The position numbers and the translations under genes were made by a program. A stretch of DNA of 64,000 nt from Ceratopteris richardii (taxonomy: Eukaryota > Streptophyta > Polypodiopsida > Polypodiales > Pteridaceae), in NCBI GenBank assembly GCA_020310875.1, contig CM035408.1, forward strand, positions 148,041,407-148,105,406, read 5' to 3'. A model generated the notes under the pieces. The model had not been told where the DNA came from. It did not search any database and worked only from the letters and a program-made list of their open reading frames with translations. This document shows, piece by piece, positions 45,579 through 56,782 of the stretch. How positions within the stretch are numbered: position 1 is the first letter of the stretch; each line of letters starts with the position of its first letter.

Positions 45579-46657
45579 TGTGAAGAGAGATGGTGGATGC
45601 AATCCAAAGGTGAGTAGGTGCTGCTACAACCAGCTTCACACCAGCCAACTGAGACTTCAAAGTTGACTAGTAGACCCTTTAAGCTTCCTAAATCCACCAA
45701 AATATCAGCCAAGTACTTTGGAACATGTATCCCAAAAGTTTAAGTCAAGACAGACTAGTTGCGAAATGACTAGCTCCCAAAACTTGCTATTTTTGGACAT
45801 ACACCTGCTGGAAAAAATGAACAGTGCTCTCAACCTGGTAGGAATTAGAAAAATTCCTTTTGGGCATAGAAAGTAGACTTAACAAGCTTGCTATTCCAAG
45901 TTAAAACACTTCAAATAATGGACTGAGCACTGAGAACAAGATTTATCAATTTCTAGAACATGCCCACCATTCTCGGGGCTCTGCAGAGATAGACCAGTGA
46001 GAAGTAAAATGCAGATATCTCCAAAACTATAAATGCAATGACCTTGAAAATTGCTTTGCAGAAAGTAGACAGTAAGAGCTATCCAACGCATGTTAAATCA
46101 CTGAAAAAGGATCAGTACAACTGGAGATATGACCTTCTGACGGTACTGCTCTGAGTGAGTATAGCAAAGAACAAAACAGAGAAGTGAATGATGATAAATG
46201 TATAGATTCACATATGATTACAACCACATTGGCAATGAATCTTTGCAAAATGGGAGTAGAATGATAGAGCTATGGAGTAAGCTCTTCAATCTCTACAAAA
46301 TGACATGAAGTGGTCACGTACAAGGCTTGCTAATCACCTCTTCCTTCTTGCTCTTTTTATAGCGATTCTTGGAGGGAGTTTTGAATTCGAATTCAAATGG
46401 CTCCACCTAAAAGTGATCCCCAAAGTTAGGAGAGATTCCCTCAGCTCTAAATTTTGTGGTTTTAGGTAGTTAGAGCCACGAATTTGCTTTTACATCATGG
46501 ATGAGGTAAGCCATTCTTTTCCTTTTTTCTTTTTCCATTTACAAGAGATAAAATGTACTCTTTTACAAGAGGTGTTCACATGACTACTCATGTGACTTAC
46601 AAATGAGGATAATATCAAGCATATCAAGCATGTAGGCTTGGGTAAAATGCACCAACA
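45579..46657 (-). repeat. 5' LTR of Copia-2
   Basis: Same length as the other LTR. The TATA box is at 46353-46361 (minus). The differences are mainly transitions. Confidence 0.94.
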
Positions 46658-46722
46658 TGATTGAGCATAAATTTTCATTTTTTGACTCTTTTTCCCTTCC
46701 TAGGGCTTCTTTTTCAAGTTCT

Positions 46723-47650
46723 TCATTTATTTGTAATCTCAACAATGCAACACTCTGCACCACCCATCATCCAATTTAACACATTTTCTTCTTCTTGGGG
46801 TACAGAAGGCATTACCTGAGTATCTACATATCCAGTTGTCTTGTTGGAGTCACATCCTTCTTCTAAGGGTACCTGTAAGTGGTTATTAGTCTTCGAGGAG
46901 ATCCACATCTGGTTTCTTTCCCAATCTTGTAGTGCTTTTGCTTGCCTTAACCAAGGCCTTCCCAAAAGCAGAGGATAAAAGCTTTCCTGTGGCAGGGCAA
47001 TCACAACAAAATCCAGGAGGAATTAACAACCTTGTACTGACATGTGTACCTTCTCAATGATGCCGAGTGGCATAGCAGGATGCTGATCTGCTAATGTGAC
47101 AATGAAGGGTGCCGCCTTGGTTAGGTTCAGTTTGAGTTTATTCATTGTAAAATCAAGCATCAGATTGATGCCATAGCCTCCATCTATAATGACACCAATT
47201 AGACCTTCATCGTTTATGAACACAGATAGCCTTGAGCTTTGATAGTCTACCAAGGGTGCGGGCGGAAAGTCAACCATGAAACCATCCACACTTTGTGGTG
47301 GGCTCAAGTAGGCCGAGTGTATAACTTTCAATAAATCACTTCTTACTTTCGAATCCATTTTTATGAGTTGGTATAAACTAACCTTGTGATGAATACCTTT
47401 CAAGATTTCCTCAATCTTAACCTCTTGTGTGTCTTCGTGAGAGCTTGCAGGTTGGTCCTTAAGGGAAGTAGTCACCATATCATAAGCTCCTTCAATGTCT
47501 GCTTGGCCCTTCCATCTAGCCTTCTTTTCATCATCTCTATGTTTGAGTCCTTCTTGTTCCTCTCTACAGGTTGCTGCTTGCCTGGCTCTAGTCATCATGG
47601 GCACTGAAGAAGATGAAACAGCATAAGACTGAGTGGTCATACCTTCTACT
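46723..47650 (-). pseudogene. Aspartic protease region, S2
   Basis: VFINDEGLIGVIIDGGYGIN (near 47170-47230) is the DGG active site. VHMSVQGC then hits a stop (47023-47025), followed in the same frame by IALPQESFYPLLLGRPWLRQ. The end ILNWMMGGAECC lies just upstream of the Copia-2 insertion. Polyprotein processing enzyme of family S. Confidence 0.88.
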
Positions 47651-49020
47651 TGTGGGGAGACTGCAATCATGTGAATTGGAGGAGGGCGGCTTCTTGGGCA
47701 ATCTCTAGTATAGTGATCCTTGGCATCTAGACGATGCTGACAGGGAGGTGCACCTTCTGGCAGAGAACACCTGTTCTGCATATGGCCATACTCACCACAA
47801 TGATAACACATCTGTGGCCTATTATATCTAGGCCGAGTAAGATGGGTCTCTTCTCTACTAGGTGCATTTGAAGTACTAGCATAATACGAATCAAGAACAG
47901 GAGGTTTGCCATGCTGTTGTACTCCCTTGAGGTAGTAGGAGTCTCTTGCTTCATGACCATCCTTCCCACAGAATTGACAGCTCACCTTGTTAGGACAATT
48001 AACATTTGAATGTCCATTTTTGCTACATATTGTACACCAAACGTGCTTCGTATGTCCTGTGTAGTGCGCAAATCTTCTAATTCACAACGAAGTTGAGCTA
48101 CTTCATCCACATTGTGGCGCGGTGGTGGTGGTATGACCTTCTCTTCTTGTTGACTCTGCTGCATTCTTAAGGCTTCCAACTCCATCCTGAGTTGCTCAAT
48201 AGGATCTAAGTGTGATGCATAATTTGGTTGAGTATCTCCTTCAAAATGTAGCCTAGCTTCCTCAATGTGTGATGTAGCTGTAATAAAATCATCCAATGTT
48301 GCATCCGATCTAAGAGCGAAGCTTCTGCTGAGATGACTTGGCCAAAGCTTTCTCTATCGATTTTTTAACCAGGAACTCACCTGGAGCATGTTGCAGACGT
48401 GAAACAAGTGCTTTTGTCCTAGTGTGAAGTTCGTGAAAGGATTCACCTGGTCTCAGTTTTAAATTCTCTAGCTGATCTAGAGGTCTTTCCGAGGAGTCAC
48501 TTGGTCTGAATGTCTGTGAGAATGTCGTCTTCAGTACCTCCCATGTAGTGAAGTGGCCATCTGCATATTGACTATACCATTTGTCAGCAAGACCTTCCAA
48601 TGTAGATGGGAAGAGTACTTGCCTTGCATCCTCTCGATTCTCCAGACCTCATCCACAGCATAAGGAAATGAATCTCCTCACGTGATCATCTGCATCGTCA
48701 TAAGCCAACCCCTTAAAAGTAGGGAGCTTGATATTCAACCTAGAGAGTAAATGAGAAAGATCCTCCATTGGCACTGGTGCTTCTTCTAAAGTATCTGAGG
48801 AAAAATCTAATGTCCTCCTCAGCTTCGCTTTTGAGAGTGGAATTGAAGCCAATTCAACGGACAAGTTTAGAGGCAGTGGGGTACTCCCGGAAGGTAGAGC
48901 TGACTTCTTGATGCTCCTTTCTACACCAAGAGGTTCTCTGTCTACTCGAGTGTGGGTCATGTACCCACTCACAGAATTCAAAAAAAACCAAGAAACAGTG
49001 TGACACACTCTATACTGCAC
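47651..49020 (-). pseudogene. gag, S2
   Basis: The minus-strand frame from about 49020 starts near a SVSGYMTHTRVDREPLG segment. The capsid-like part includes KLPTFKGLAYDDADDHVRRF, ADKWYSQYADGHFTTWEVLK, FRPSDSSERPLDQLENLKLR and ESFHELHTRTKALVSRLQH. A predicted helix (IEQLRMELEALRMQQSQQEE) and zinc knuckles CQFCGKDGHEARD (last Cys replaced by Tyr) and CYHCGEYGHMQNRC follow. Stops near 48648 and frame changes near 48300 and 48000 break it. Confidence 0.88.
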
Positions 49021-49048
49021 TAATTACCTCACACAAAAATGCAAGGGT

Positions 49049-49067
49049 CCCACCGGGCGTGCCAAAT
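49049..49067 (-). other. Primer-binding site, S2
   Basis: Minus strand ttggcacgcccggtggg follows the LTR end CTCTACA. It marks S2 as a complete element with its own 5' LTR. Confidence 0.65.
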
Positions 49068-49730
49068 TGTAGAGGGGGTAATCGGGTCTATACTTCCAGT
49101 AATCCTTCTACTCAAGGAAGGTTCTCCTTACAGAAGTATACCATCTAACATCATTGTGTCAGGTACTACTTGAGAAGATAAACCAAGAAACAGTCAGAGT
49201 GTTACAAAGATGTTGAAAAGGCTAGTTCGACCAAGATTGAAAAAATTGTGCTAGTTCCCAAAAGATAAAATTGTTAACAGTACAAAAGGTCTGATCACTC
49301 GAGAGATGAACTAGGACATCTCAACACAGAGAAAGTATACAAACGCAGAGAAGGTATACAAGTGTGGTATAAAATGCTATGAACTCCAGCTTACAAGTGA
49401 CTATCCTAGTATATCCAATCTCACTATCATGCCGACTGCCCCCAACACTGAAGCTCTCACTCTGTATATTCTCTAATAGAGAAGCCTCTTCTAGAGTGGG
49501 AAAAATCACATCAGTGAGCAGAGAATAATCAAGGAGAAGCCTGATTAGAACACTCTCAAAATACCATAGTAACACAAGTAGACCCTAATTGACAAAAGTT
49601 AGAATCACAGAGAGATGACAGTGAGTGTATCCCTCAGCTTCCTAAATCTCTGTATATCCTTCCGAATGGACCCTTCACTAACATATAACTCTGACTGTCT
49701 GTACCTCCCCCAAACGAGTGCAAACTGATT

Positions 49731-49740
49731 CTTATATAGA
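49731..49740 (-). promoter_or_regulatory. TATA box in S LTR (outer copy)
   Basis: Minus strand tctatataag, about 340 bp downstream of the end of the satellite in the direction of transcription. Confidence 0.5.
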
Positions 49741-50074
49741 TCTCGAGGCCGAGAGAGTGACTTCTGCTGGATTCCATCATTTAAGGCACCATCATTGTTC
49801 ACTGCACACGCGCGACCAAGGGAGTGGTTTCCACCGGATCCCATCATTTACTGCATCATCTTTGCACGGTCCACATGCGCCGCCGAACTAGTCTAATGAA
49901 AGTGGAGGGAGAGTTGGCTAATTTTGAGTAGGTGGTCTAATTCTGGTATTTGATATCCAACTGACTCAAAAGTGCCTGAAGACTTCGGAATATGGCCTTG
50001 AATGCGAGACTCTTTCTTATCCTGAATCAACACTTTATCACAAATCTGATAAGCGACTTGATTGTGGTGCCGAG

Positions 50075-51145
50075 GACGAATTTTGAAGGATGAATTTCAA
50101 GGGACAAATTTTGAAGGACAAATTTTGAGGGTCAAATTTTGAAGGACATATTTTGAAGGTCAACTTTTGAAGGACAAATTTTGAAGGACAAACTTTGAGG
50201 GTCAAATTTTGAAGCACAAATTTTGAAGGACAAATTTTGACGGACAAATTTTGAAGGACAAATTTTGAGGGTCAAATTTTGAAGGACAAATTTTGAGGGA
50301 TGAAAAATGATGCCGAGGATGAATTTTGAGGGACAAATTTTGAGGGTTGAATTTTGAGGGATGAATTTTGAGGGCTGAATTTTGAGGGATGAAATTTTGA
50401 GGGACAAATTTTGAGGGATGAAAAATGATGCTGAGGATGAATTTTGAGGGACAAATTTTGAGGGCTGAATTTTGAGGGATGAATTTTGAGGGCTGAATTT
50501 TGAGGGATGAAATTTTCAGGGACAAATTTTGAGGGATGAAAAATGATGCCGAGGATGAATTTTGAGGGACAAATTTTGAGGGCTGAATTTTGAAAGGCTG
50601 AATTTGGAGGGCTGAATTTTGAAGGCTCAATTTTGGAGGGCTGAATTTTGAAGGCTGAATTTTAGAGGGCTGAATTTTGAAGGCTAAATTTGGAGGGCTG
50701 AATTTTGAAAGGCTGAATTTGGAGGGCTGAATTTTGAAGGCTGAATTTTGGAGGGCTGAATTTTGAAAGGCTGAATTTGGAGGCCTGAATTTTGAAGGCT
50801 GAATTTTAGAGGGCTGAATTTTGAAGACTGAATTTGGAGGGCTGAATTTTGAAGGCTGAATTTGGAGGGCTGAATTTTGAAAGGCTGAATTTGGAGGGCT
50901 GAATTTTGAAGGCTGAATTTTGGAGGGCTAAATTTTGAAGGCTGAATTTGGAGGGCTGAATTTTGAAAGGCTGAATTTGGAGGGCTGAATTTTGAAGGCT
51001 AAATTTTGGAGGGCTGAATTTTGAAGGGTGAATTTGAGGGCTGAATTTTGAAGGCTGAATTTTAGAGGGCTGAAATTTGAAGGCTGAATTTGGAGGGCTG
51101 AATTTTGAAAGGCTAAATTTGGAGGGCTGAATTTTGAAGAATGAA
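50075..51145 (-). repeat. Satellite-like array inside S LTR
   Basis: Short AATTT-centred units. Segment 50580-51145 has ggctgaattttgaa / ggctgaatttggag units. Segment 50290-50580 has higher-order units of 118 bp, marked by gatgaaaaatgatg at 50299, 50417 and 50535. Segment 50075-50290 has ggacaaattttgaa and gtcaaattttgaa units. All six frames are nearly free of stops in places because the unit lacks stop codons, which gives spurious SKF/QNS-rich translations. Confidence 0.9.
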
Positions 51146-51292
51146 CTTTTTCGACTCGACAAAGATGAAATGAGGTCGAATCTCGAGCCGTGAACTCTCA
51201 AGGATGAAAAGAAGTGGTGCTAGGACGAATTTTTATTTTTATTTTTTTTTTTGGGCCTACATACAATCAAGATGAAATCTTGCTTTATTAGA

Positions 51293-51462
51293 GTCCCCCA
51301 CATCAAGATGTTGCACCGTCTCGATGCAATTCTTCAATATTGGCTAAATTTCTAAGAACAAAATTAGAACTGTCTATGGGCAAAACAAGCTGAAATGAGA
51401 ACTAGGGTATATACAATGATTGATATTTTTCTCTTTTGAAATATTTCAAGTTAGATAAGCCT
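51293..51462 (-). other. Polypurine tract and 3' untranslated part, S1
   Basis: Minus strand gatgtgggggactc lies next to the LTR. The rest resembles 36538-36700, with no coding signal. Confidence 0.6.
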
Positions 51463-52563
51463 TTACCCTGGATAAGCCTTCACCCTGGAGATGTTGATCA
51501 GAGGCAATTTCTCACCCTGTAGGTCCTCTACTTGTACTGCTCCTTGTTGAAATATCCTCAGCACTTTGTATGGTCCTGACCATTTTGGTGCCAATTTAGT
51601 AGGTACGGATGGAATTTGATATACCAGCACTAGAGCTCCCTCTTCCACCTTATTGGTCCTTAAGTATCTGTCATGAATGTGTTTCCTTTCTTCCTGCTTT
51701 TCCTGCAGCCTCTTCATAGTTGTTTCCCTATATTCCTCCAGTGCTACCAATCTTCTAATGTGAGGGTCAACATCAATTCTTTTTGCTTCAATTTCTTTTT
51801 TGATGATGAATTCGAAAGGGGCTAATGCCTCTTTCCCATAGAGTAGAAGAAATGGGCTCTCTCCCGTGGTGCCCCTTCTCGTTGTTCGGAAAGCCCATAT
51901 TGTAGCAATGAGGGCTTGTGGCCATGAACTGTGATGATCAAAGGCTAATTTGCATAGTAATCCAATCACAATTTTGTTAGAACTTTCTGCCTACCCATTT
52001 GCTCTCAGGTAGTATGCACATGATTTCTTATGGAAGATCTTGTACTTGTCAAAGGTTATTTGCAACAACTGGTTTACAAAGTGCGTGCCTCTATCACTGG
52101 TGACTTCAAGTGGGCAGCCAAATCTTGAGAATATTCTTTTATACATAAACTTGGCTACTGTAGTGGAAGTACAATCAGTAGTAGCCTTAGCTTCTACCCA
52201 CTTAGTAGAATAACATGTGGCCATCAAGATATACTTCTTACCACCAGGTTGACCAGTTGGCCTGATTGTTCCAATGAAATCAAGACCCCATCCTTCGAAA
52301 GGTAGCCATCGAGTGGAGATTACTAATGGTTGAAAATTCAGTCTACTAGGCTTGGGAGCATATCTCTGGCAGATATCACATCCTTTGGCAAACTTGATAA
52401 CATCTTTGTAAACATGAGGCCACCATAATCCCCCGTGGATAATTTTGTGAGCCAAATCCTCTCCTTTGAGATGCCCTTCACTATGTGCTGCTTCAAGCAT
52501 AGAATTCACCTCTTTTGGATAAACACATTTTCTCAAGATACCGTCATGACAATATTTATACAA
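51463..52563 (-). pseudogene. Integrase, S1
   Basis: Zinc region HSEGHLKGEDLAHKI and CDICQRYAPKP, then WGLDFIGTIRPTG, SDRGTHFVNQ, and RANG followed by a TAG (51991-51993) in place of the Gln before AESSNK. The C-terminal domain TNKVEEGALVLVYQ ends at 51463. Apart from that one nonsense change the integrase is open for 367 codons, the best-preserved integrase of family S here. Confidence 0.92.
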
Positions 52564-52582
52564 ATAGCCATTTATAAATAGC

Positions 52583-53875
52583 CATCGATTTTTGTGCTTT
52601 AAATAAGGTAAATGTTCAAGATGGCTTCCCTCAACCTTTCAGAGAACAAGTATTAGAAGAAGTAGCCGTTCACACTTTGTACAGTTTTCTTGATGGTTTC
52701 AGTGGCTACAACCAAATATTATTTCATCCTGATGATAGAGACAAAACTGCTTTTGTCACTCCATGGGGCACTTATGTGTATACACGCGTGGCTTTTGGGC
52801 TACGAAATGCACCTGGCTCATTTAATAGAACAATGTATTTCATACTCGGGAAATGGTTGATAACTTTTCTGGGCATTTTTATGGATGACTTTTCAGTGTT
52901 CTCAGGCACAAATAGAAGAGCAGTAGTCCAAGATTTTCACGATCACTTGGAAAATCTGAAGGAAATCTTTGAGCAATGTCTCAAAACAGGTTTGAAGTTG
53001 AATACTGCTAAATGTTTTTTGGTCACTAAAGGCACTCTCCTTGGTCACTTCGTGTCTGCAAATGGGATAACTGTAGATCCAACAAAGGTCACTGCTATCC
53101 TTTCCATGCCCATTCCACAGACTCCTAAGGAAGTACAAAGCTTTTTAGGCCATGCAGGCTACCATAGCAGATTTATACGGATGTATTCAGAAATAGCTAA
53201 GCCTCTGTCAAGGCTTACGAGTAAGAAGATTCCTTTCTCTTGGAGTCATGAGACCGAAAAGGCATTTTGTGAACTAAAATTGAGGCTATGTATTGCTCCA
53301 CTCTTAACTCTTCCTAACTGGTCAGTAGAGTTTCATGTGCATACAGATGCTAGTCTTCATGCAGTAGGAGCAGTTTTGGCTCAACCCTCCATGCCCAAGG
53401 TGCCCAAGGTGAATCAACCTATAGCTTATGTTAGCAGACTGCTTACCAGAGCAAAAAGAAATTATAGCACTACGGAAAGGGAAGGTTTGGCTATTGTTTT
53501 CGCACTCCAAAAGTTTAGGCACTACCTTCTAGGTGTGCATTTCATTGTCATATCTGACCATAAGCCCCTCAAATACTTAATTAATAAGCCTAGAGTAGCT
53601 AGAAGGATTTGGGGTTGGCTACTACTGCTTCAAGAGTATGATTTTGAGATTCATATTAGGCCAGGAAAAGAACACTACATGGCGGATCAGGTGTCAAGGA
53701 CAGCTATGAGCAAAAAGGTGACAGGTATTAATGATGAACTTGTAGATAGTAGTCTCTTCGCGATAGAGACTCAAACTTAGTGGTATGATGGAATTCTGCA
53801 TTTTGTCACTTCTAGAAAATTCCCTGAGAGCATAAAGCCATTAGAGAAGACGAGATTACTCGTTAAAGCCAAAGC
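52583..53875 (+). pseudogene. Inverted RT-RNase H segment of S1
   Basis: This 1.3-kb stretch is reversed relative to the rest of S1. It encodes AIDFCALNKV, SFLDGFSGYNQ, catalytic IFMDDFSVFS, PQTPKEVQSFLGHAGYHS, HTDASLHAVGAVL, STTEREGLAIVFALQ, VISDHKPLKYLI and RPGKEHYMADQVSR, open from about 52585 to 53780. The left junction lies in gccatttata/aatagccatcg; the right one in agccaaagca/ataaccatagatg. About 40 bp present in S2 at the right junction (near 39125-39165) are missing. The order of flanking RT and integrase pieces shows a simple inversion and not a new insertion. Confidence 0.9.
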
Positions 53876-54270
53876 AATAACCATAGATGAAAGCCACCTT
53901 GAATGTTCTACTGGAACAATAATACCTGCTTCCTCAAGTTTTGTGATTTCGGGTTTTATTGCCTCTGCATATTTTGGATTGAGTCGATATGGCCTACTTC
54001 TTGCAGGTGCAACTCCCTCTACTAGGGGTATTCGATGTAATCCAAGCTCCTCTGGAATCACTCTTAGATCCTTGTAGGACCATGCAAAGACATTTTTATA
54101 GGAGAAAAGGAGAGAAGTTACCCTCTGTTGTAAAAAGGGATAGTGCCACAACCAGGAGGCTAAGTGGACTATTTGAGGATTTCCTTCATCTCCTAGGTTC
54201 ACTTCTCGAACTAGCATTTCAGGACTCGTCTCTCTTGAAAAAGCATCTGCACTGTGAGCAGGGTTGGAAT
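53876..54270 (-). pseudogene. RT N-terminal part, S1
   Basis: WHYPFLQQRVTSLLFSYKNV, FAWSYKDLRVIPEELGLHRI and IKPEITKLEEAGIIVPVEHS lead to SRWLSSM, where the frame runs into the inversion breakpoint near 53880. The rest of RT is in the inverted segment. Confidence 0.88.
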
Positions 54271-55080
54271 TCACCTTATGTTCCACAATATGTTGCTTGA
54301 TCCATCCTTGAGGAATTTCTGAAAATGGAAGGTCTTCTCTGCTCTCAGGCTCAAAATTAGACCTTTGAGACTCAAAATTAGCCTACTCCAAGGCTCCTTC
54401 AATTTTGTAATTTTTATGCTTTTCTGGCCTTTTGCAGAACTCTCTAGTGGTGATCCTCGCAAAATTGGCCCATTTTGATCCAATGGAGCAATTTGTCTGA
54501 TGGCCCAATTTGGTCCGATGGCCCAATTCGACTATTTGGGCTCCCTGAAGAGACTAACTCACTTCCTGCTACTTTTTGCTCGCTTCCTGCTAATTTTTTA
54601 CCACCAAGACCATTTTCTGAAAAATGCCCAAATTTGATCTCCAAAGGTTCTTTTGATGGCTGAATTTGACTATTTGGGCCCCCCGAAGATAGTAACTTAC
54701 TTTCTGCTACTTTTTGACCACCAAGACCATTTTGTGAAAAATGCCCAAATTTGATCTCCAAAGGCTCTTTAATTTGGTCCGATGGCCCAATTCAACTTTT
54801 TGGTCCTCCCGAAGATACTAACTCACTTTCTGCTACTTTTTTGACCACCAAGACCATTTTGTGAAAAATGGCCAAATTTGACCTCCAAAGGCTCTTTAAT
54901 TTGGTCTGATGGCCCAATTTGACTATTTAGGCCTTGTGAAGATACTAACTCACTTTCTTCTACTTTTTGACCACCAAGACTATTTTGTCAAAAATGGCCA
55001 AATTTGATCTCCAAAGGCTCTTTCTTCACCTCGGTCTCTGTTTTCCTGCAAGGACTCACTTTTTCTCCTTTGTGAGTGAT
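54271..55080 (-). repeat. Protease-RT spacer with coding minisatellite, S1
   Basis: Same KFGHFSQNGLGGQK units as S2 and S3. It has an extra short duplication of the GPSDQ block (near 54480-54530) and lost stops relative to S2. Copia-2 is absent here, giving the empty insertion site near 55072-55090. Confidence 0.8.
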
Positions 55081-55141
55081 TGAGCATAAATTTTCATTTT
55101 TCGACTCTTTTTCCCTTCCCTGGGCTTCTTTTGAAAGTTCT

Positions 55142-55891
55142 TCATTTATTTGTAATCTCAACAGTGCAACACTCTGCACCACCCATCATCCAATTTAACA
55201 AATTTTCTTCTTCTTGGGGTACAGAAGGCATTACGTGAGTATCTACATATCTAGTTGTCTTGTTGGAGTCACATCCTTCTTCTAAGTGTACCTGTAAGTG
55301 GTTATTAGTCTTTGAGGAGATCCACATCTGGTTTCTTTCCCAATCTTGTAGTGCTTTTTCTTGCCTTAACCAAGGCCTTCCCAAAAGCAGAGGATAAGAG
55401 CTTTCCTGTGGCAGGGCAATCACAACAAAATCCAGGAGGAATTGACAACCTTGTACTGACATGTGTACCTTCTCAATGATGCCGAGGGGCATAACACGAT
55501 GCTGGTCTACTAATGTGACAGTGAAGGGTGCCACCTTGATTAGGTTCAGTTTGAGTTTATTCATTGTAAAATCACGCATCAGATTGATGCCATAGCCTCC
55601 AGCTATAATGACACCAATTAGACCTTCATCGTTTATGAACACAGATAGCCTTGAGCTTTGATAGTCTACCAAGGGTGCGGGCGGAAAGTCAACCATGAAA
55701 CCATCTACACTCGGTGGTGGGCTTAAGTAGGCTGAGTGTATAGCTTTCAATAAATCACTTCTTACTTTCGAATCCATTTTTAAGAGTTGGTACAAACTAA
55801 CCTTGTGATGAATACCTTTCACGATTTCCGCAATCTTAACCTCTTGTGTGTCTTCCTGAGAGCTTGCAGGTTGGTCCTTAAGGGAAGTAGT
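55142..55891 (-). pseudogene. Aspartic protease region, S1 (cut by W-C)
   Basis: Open from the W-C junction to 55142. DSKVRSDLLKAIHSAYLSPP, VFINDEGLIGVIIAGGYGIN (catalytic Asp replaced by Ala: GAT/GAC-type codon now GCT) and YPLLLGRPWLRQEKAL. Upstream gag is not in the window because W-C inserted at 55891. Confidence 0.85.
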
Positions 55892-56713
55892 TGTTTGTTG
55901 TAGACCTTTGGAGTTGTCCTCTCCAATCATTTAGTATAAAGAATCAACAACACATCTTATATTTTGTCAATCCTGGAAGTATATATGAGACCAGAGCCCC
56001 TTCTAGATGATAGAATCCAAGAAATAAGAGAAAACTGGTTGGATTTCTAAGAATTAATGAAGATGAAGAGGAATTTCTAGGGTTTGGATTATCTTGAGCA
56101 ATACTCCATCAACTTCAATAATCTTGGTGTCTAAAGCATGTTATTTTCTCAGAACATAATCATAAAGTCAAAACTCAAAAATGATACCTGTAACCTTCAG
56201 ATGAGACAATCGCGATTCTGTGAAATCAGACGATTTTCATCTCCAGCACCATTCTTCATCAATTTCTCACTCAACACATCAGTAATCAACTCTCTTCATA
56301 CACATTCATCAGAAATACACAATAGAAGCTTGCAAATCTCTTCATACACATTCATCAGAAATACACAATAGAAGCTTGCAAAAGGAAGAAACACAATTTT
56401 CTGCAGGAAACTCTCTCTTTACTTGGATAGCATGTAATACAAATAACCAACCCTCTCATAGTCGAGGAAATTGTGTTTTATACATTTTCAAGTGTCCCTT
56501 TTCACACTTGAATTTTGGTCCTTTCCTCTTCTGATCTAAAAATATACTATCTAGGAGTTTCCAAAAATTCTAGAAAAAATACATATGATTCTACTCTTCA
56601 TAAGGAAGACTCTTCCTTATTTTTACATCATTTGCATAAATATTTTTACAAGTTTTTGGCATTTTACAATTATTTTCCATAAAAAATACTTCAAAAAAAT
56701 ACTTCTTCTAACA
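55892..56713 (-). repeat. 3' LTR of W-C
   Basis: 822 bp, minus strand TGTTAGAAG...AACAAACA. The left edge was defined by comparing the S1 flank with intact S2 (aagggaagtagtcacc near 47461). It contains a tandem pair of 46-bp units (56291-56336, 56337-56382). Little similarity to the A/B LTRs is visible. Confidence 0.8.
56475..56482 (-). promoter_or_regulatory. TATA-like box in W-C LTR
   Basis: Minus strand TATAAAAC, about 235 bp into the LTR. Confidence 0.45.
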
Positions 56714-56730
56714 TTCTTCCCCTCCTAGAC
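56714..56730 (-). other. Polypurine tract, W-C
   Basis: Minus strand gtctaggaggggaagaa abuts the TGTTAG LTR start. Confidence 0.75.
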
Positions 56731-56782
56731 CTTTTGGCTCCTGACAAAACACATTCTTACTGATATTTCATAAATGCTGCCT

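Larger units (their letters stand above)
40345..46657 (-). mobile_element. Copia-2: Ty1/copia element in S2
   Basis: Two 1,079-bp LTRs (40345-41423, 45579-46657) start TGTGAAGAG and end ACCAACA, with target duplication tgatt at 40340-40344 and 46658-46662. The uninterrupted site is visible in S3 near 17081-17095 and S1 near 55072-55090. The minus-strand order is PBS (initiator tRNA-Met), gag, protease, integrase, RT, RNase H, PPT. About 25-30 LTR differences by eye (2-3%) make it older than Copia-1. Confidence 0.96.
49068..51292 (-). repeat. Family S LTR, outer copy (complete, 2,225 bp)
   Basis: Minus strand from 51292 (here mutated, TCTAATAAAG instead of TGTAATAAAG) to 49068 (CTCTACA). U3 carries about 1.1 kb of satellite; the TATA box is at 49731-49740 and the R/U5 region beyond it is single-copy. 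It is the 3' LTR for S1 and the 5' LTR for S2 at once. It matches 36537-19144 except for the K insertion and differences in repeat number. Confidence 0.88.
16134..55891 (-). mobile_element. Family S tandem retrotransposon array (LTR-sharing)
   Basis: Read on the minus strand: partial internal region S1 (55891-51293), LTR (51292-49068), complete internal region S2 (49067-36538, interrupted by Copia-2), LTR (36537-35524 plus 20285-19144, interrupted by the K element), partial internal region S3 (19143 to about 16140). Neighbouring units share single LTRs, which is the product expected from LTR-LTR unequal recombination or tandem integration. All units have the order gag, protease, repeat spacer, RT, RNase H, integrase. 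W-C cuts the right end of S1; the array may continue beyond the window. Confidence 0.8.

Noticed and set aside
50075-51145. CRISPR-like regular repeats
   Set aside because: The units are contiguous 13-16 bp repeats without unique spacers, in a plant LTR; they are satellite-type.
50038-51201. Long minus-strand ORFs rich in SKF, QNS and LKI (also 35518-35949)
   Set aside because: They are translations of the LTR satellite, whose short unit lacks stop codons; several frames are open at once and no domain is present.
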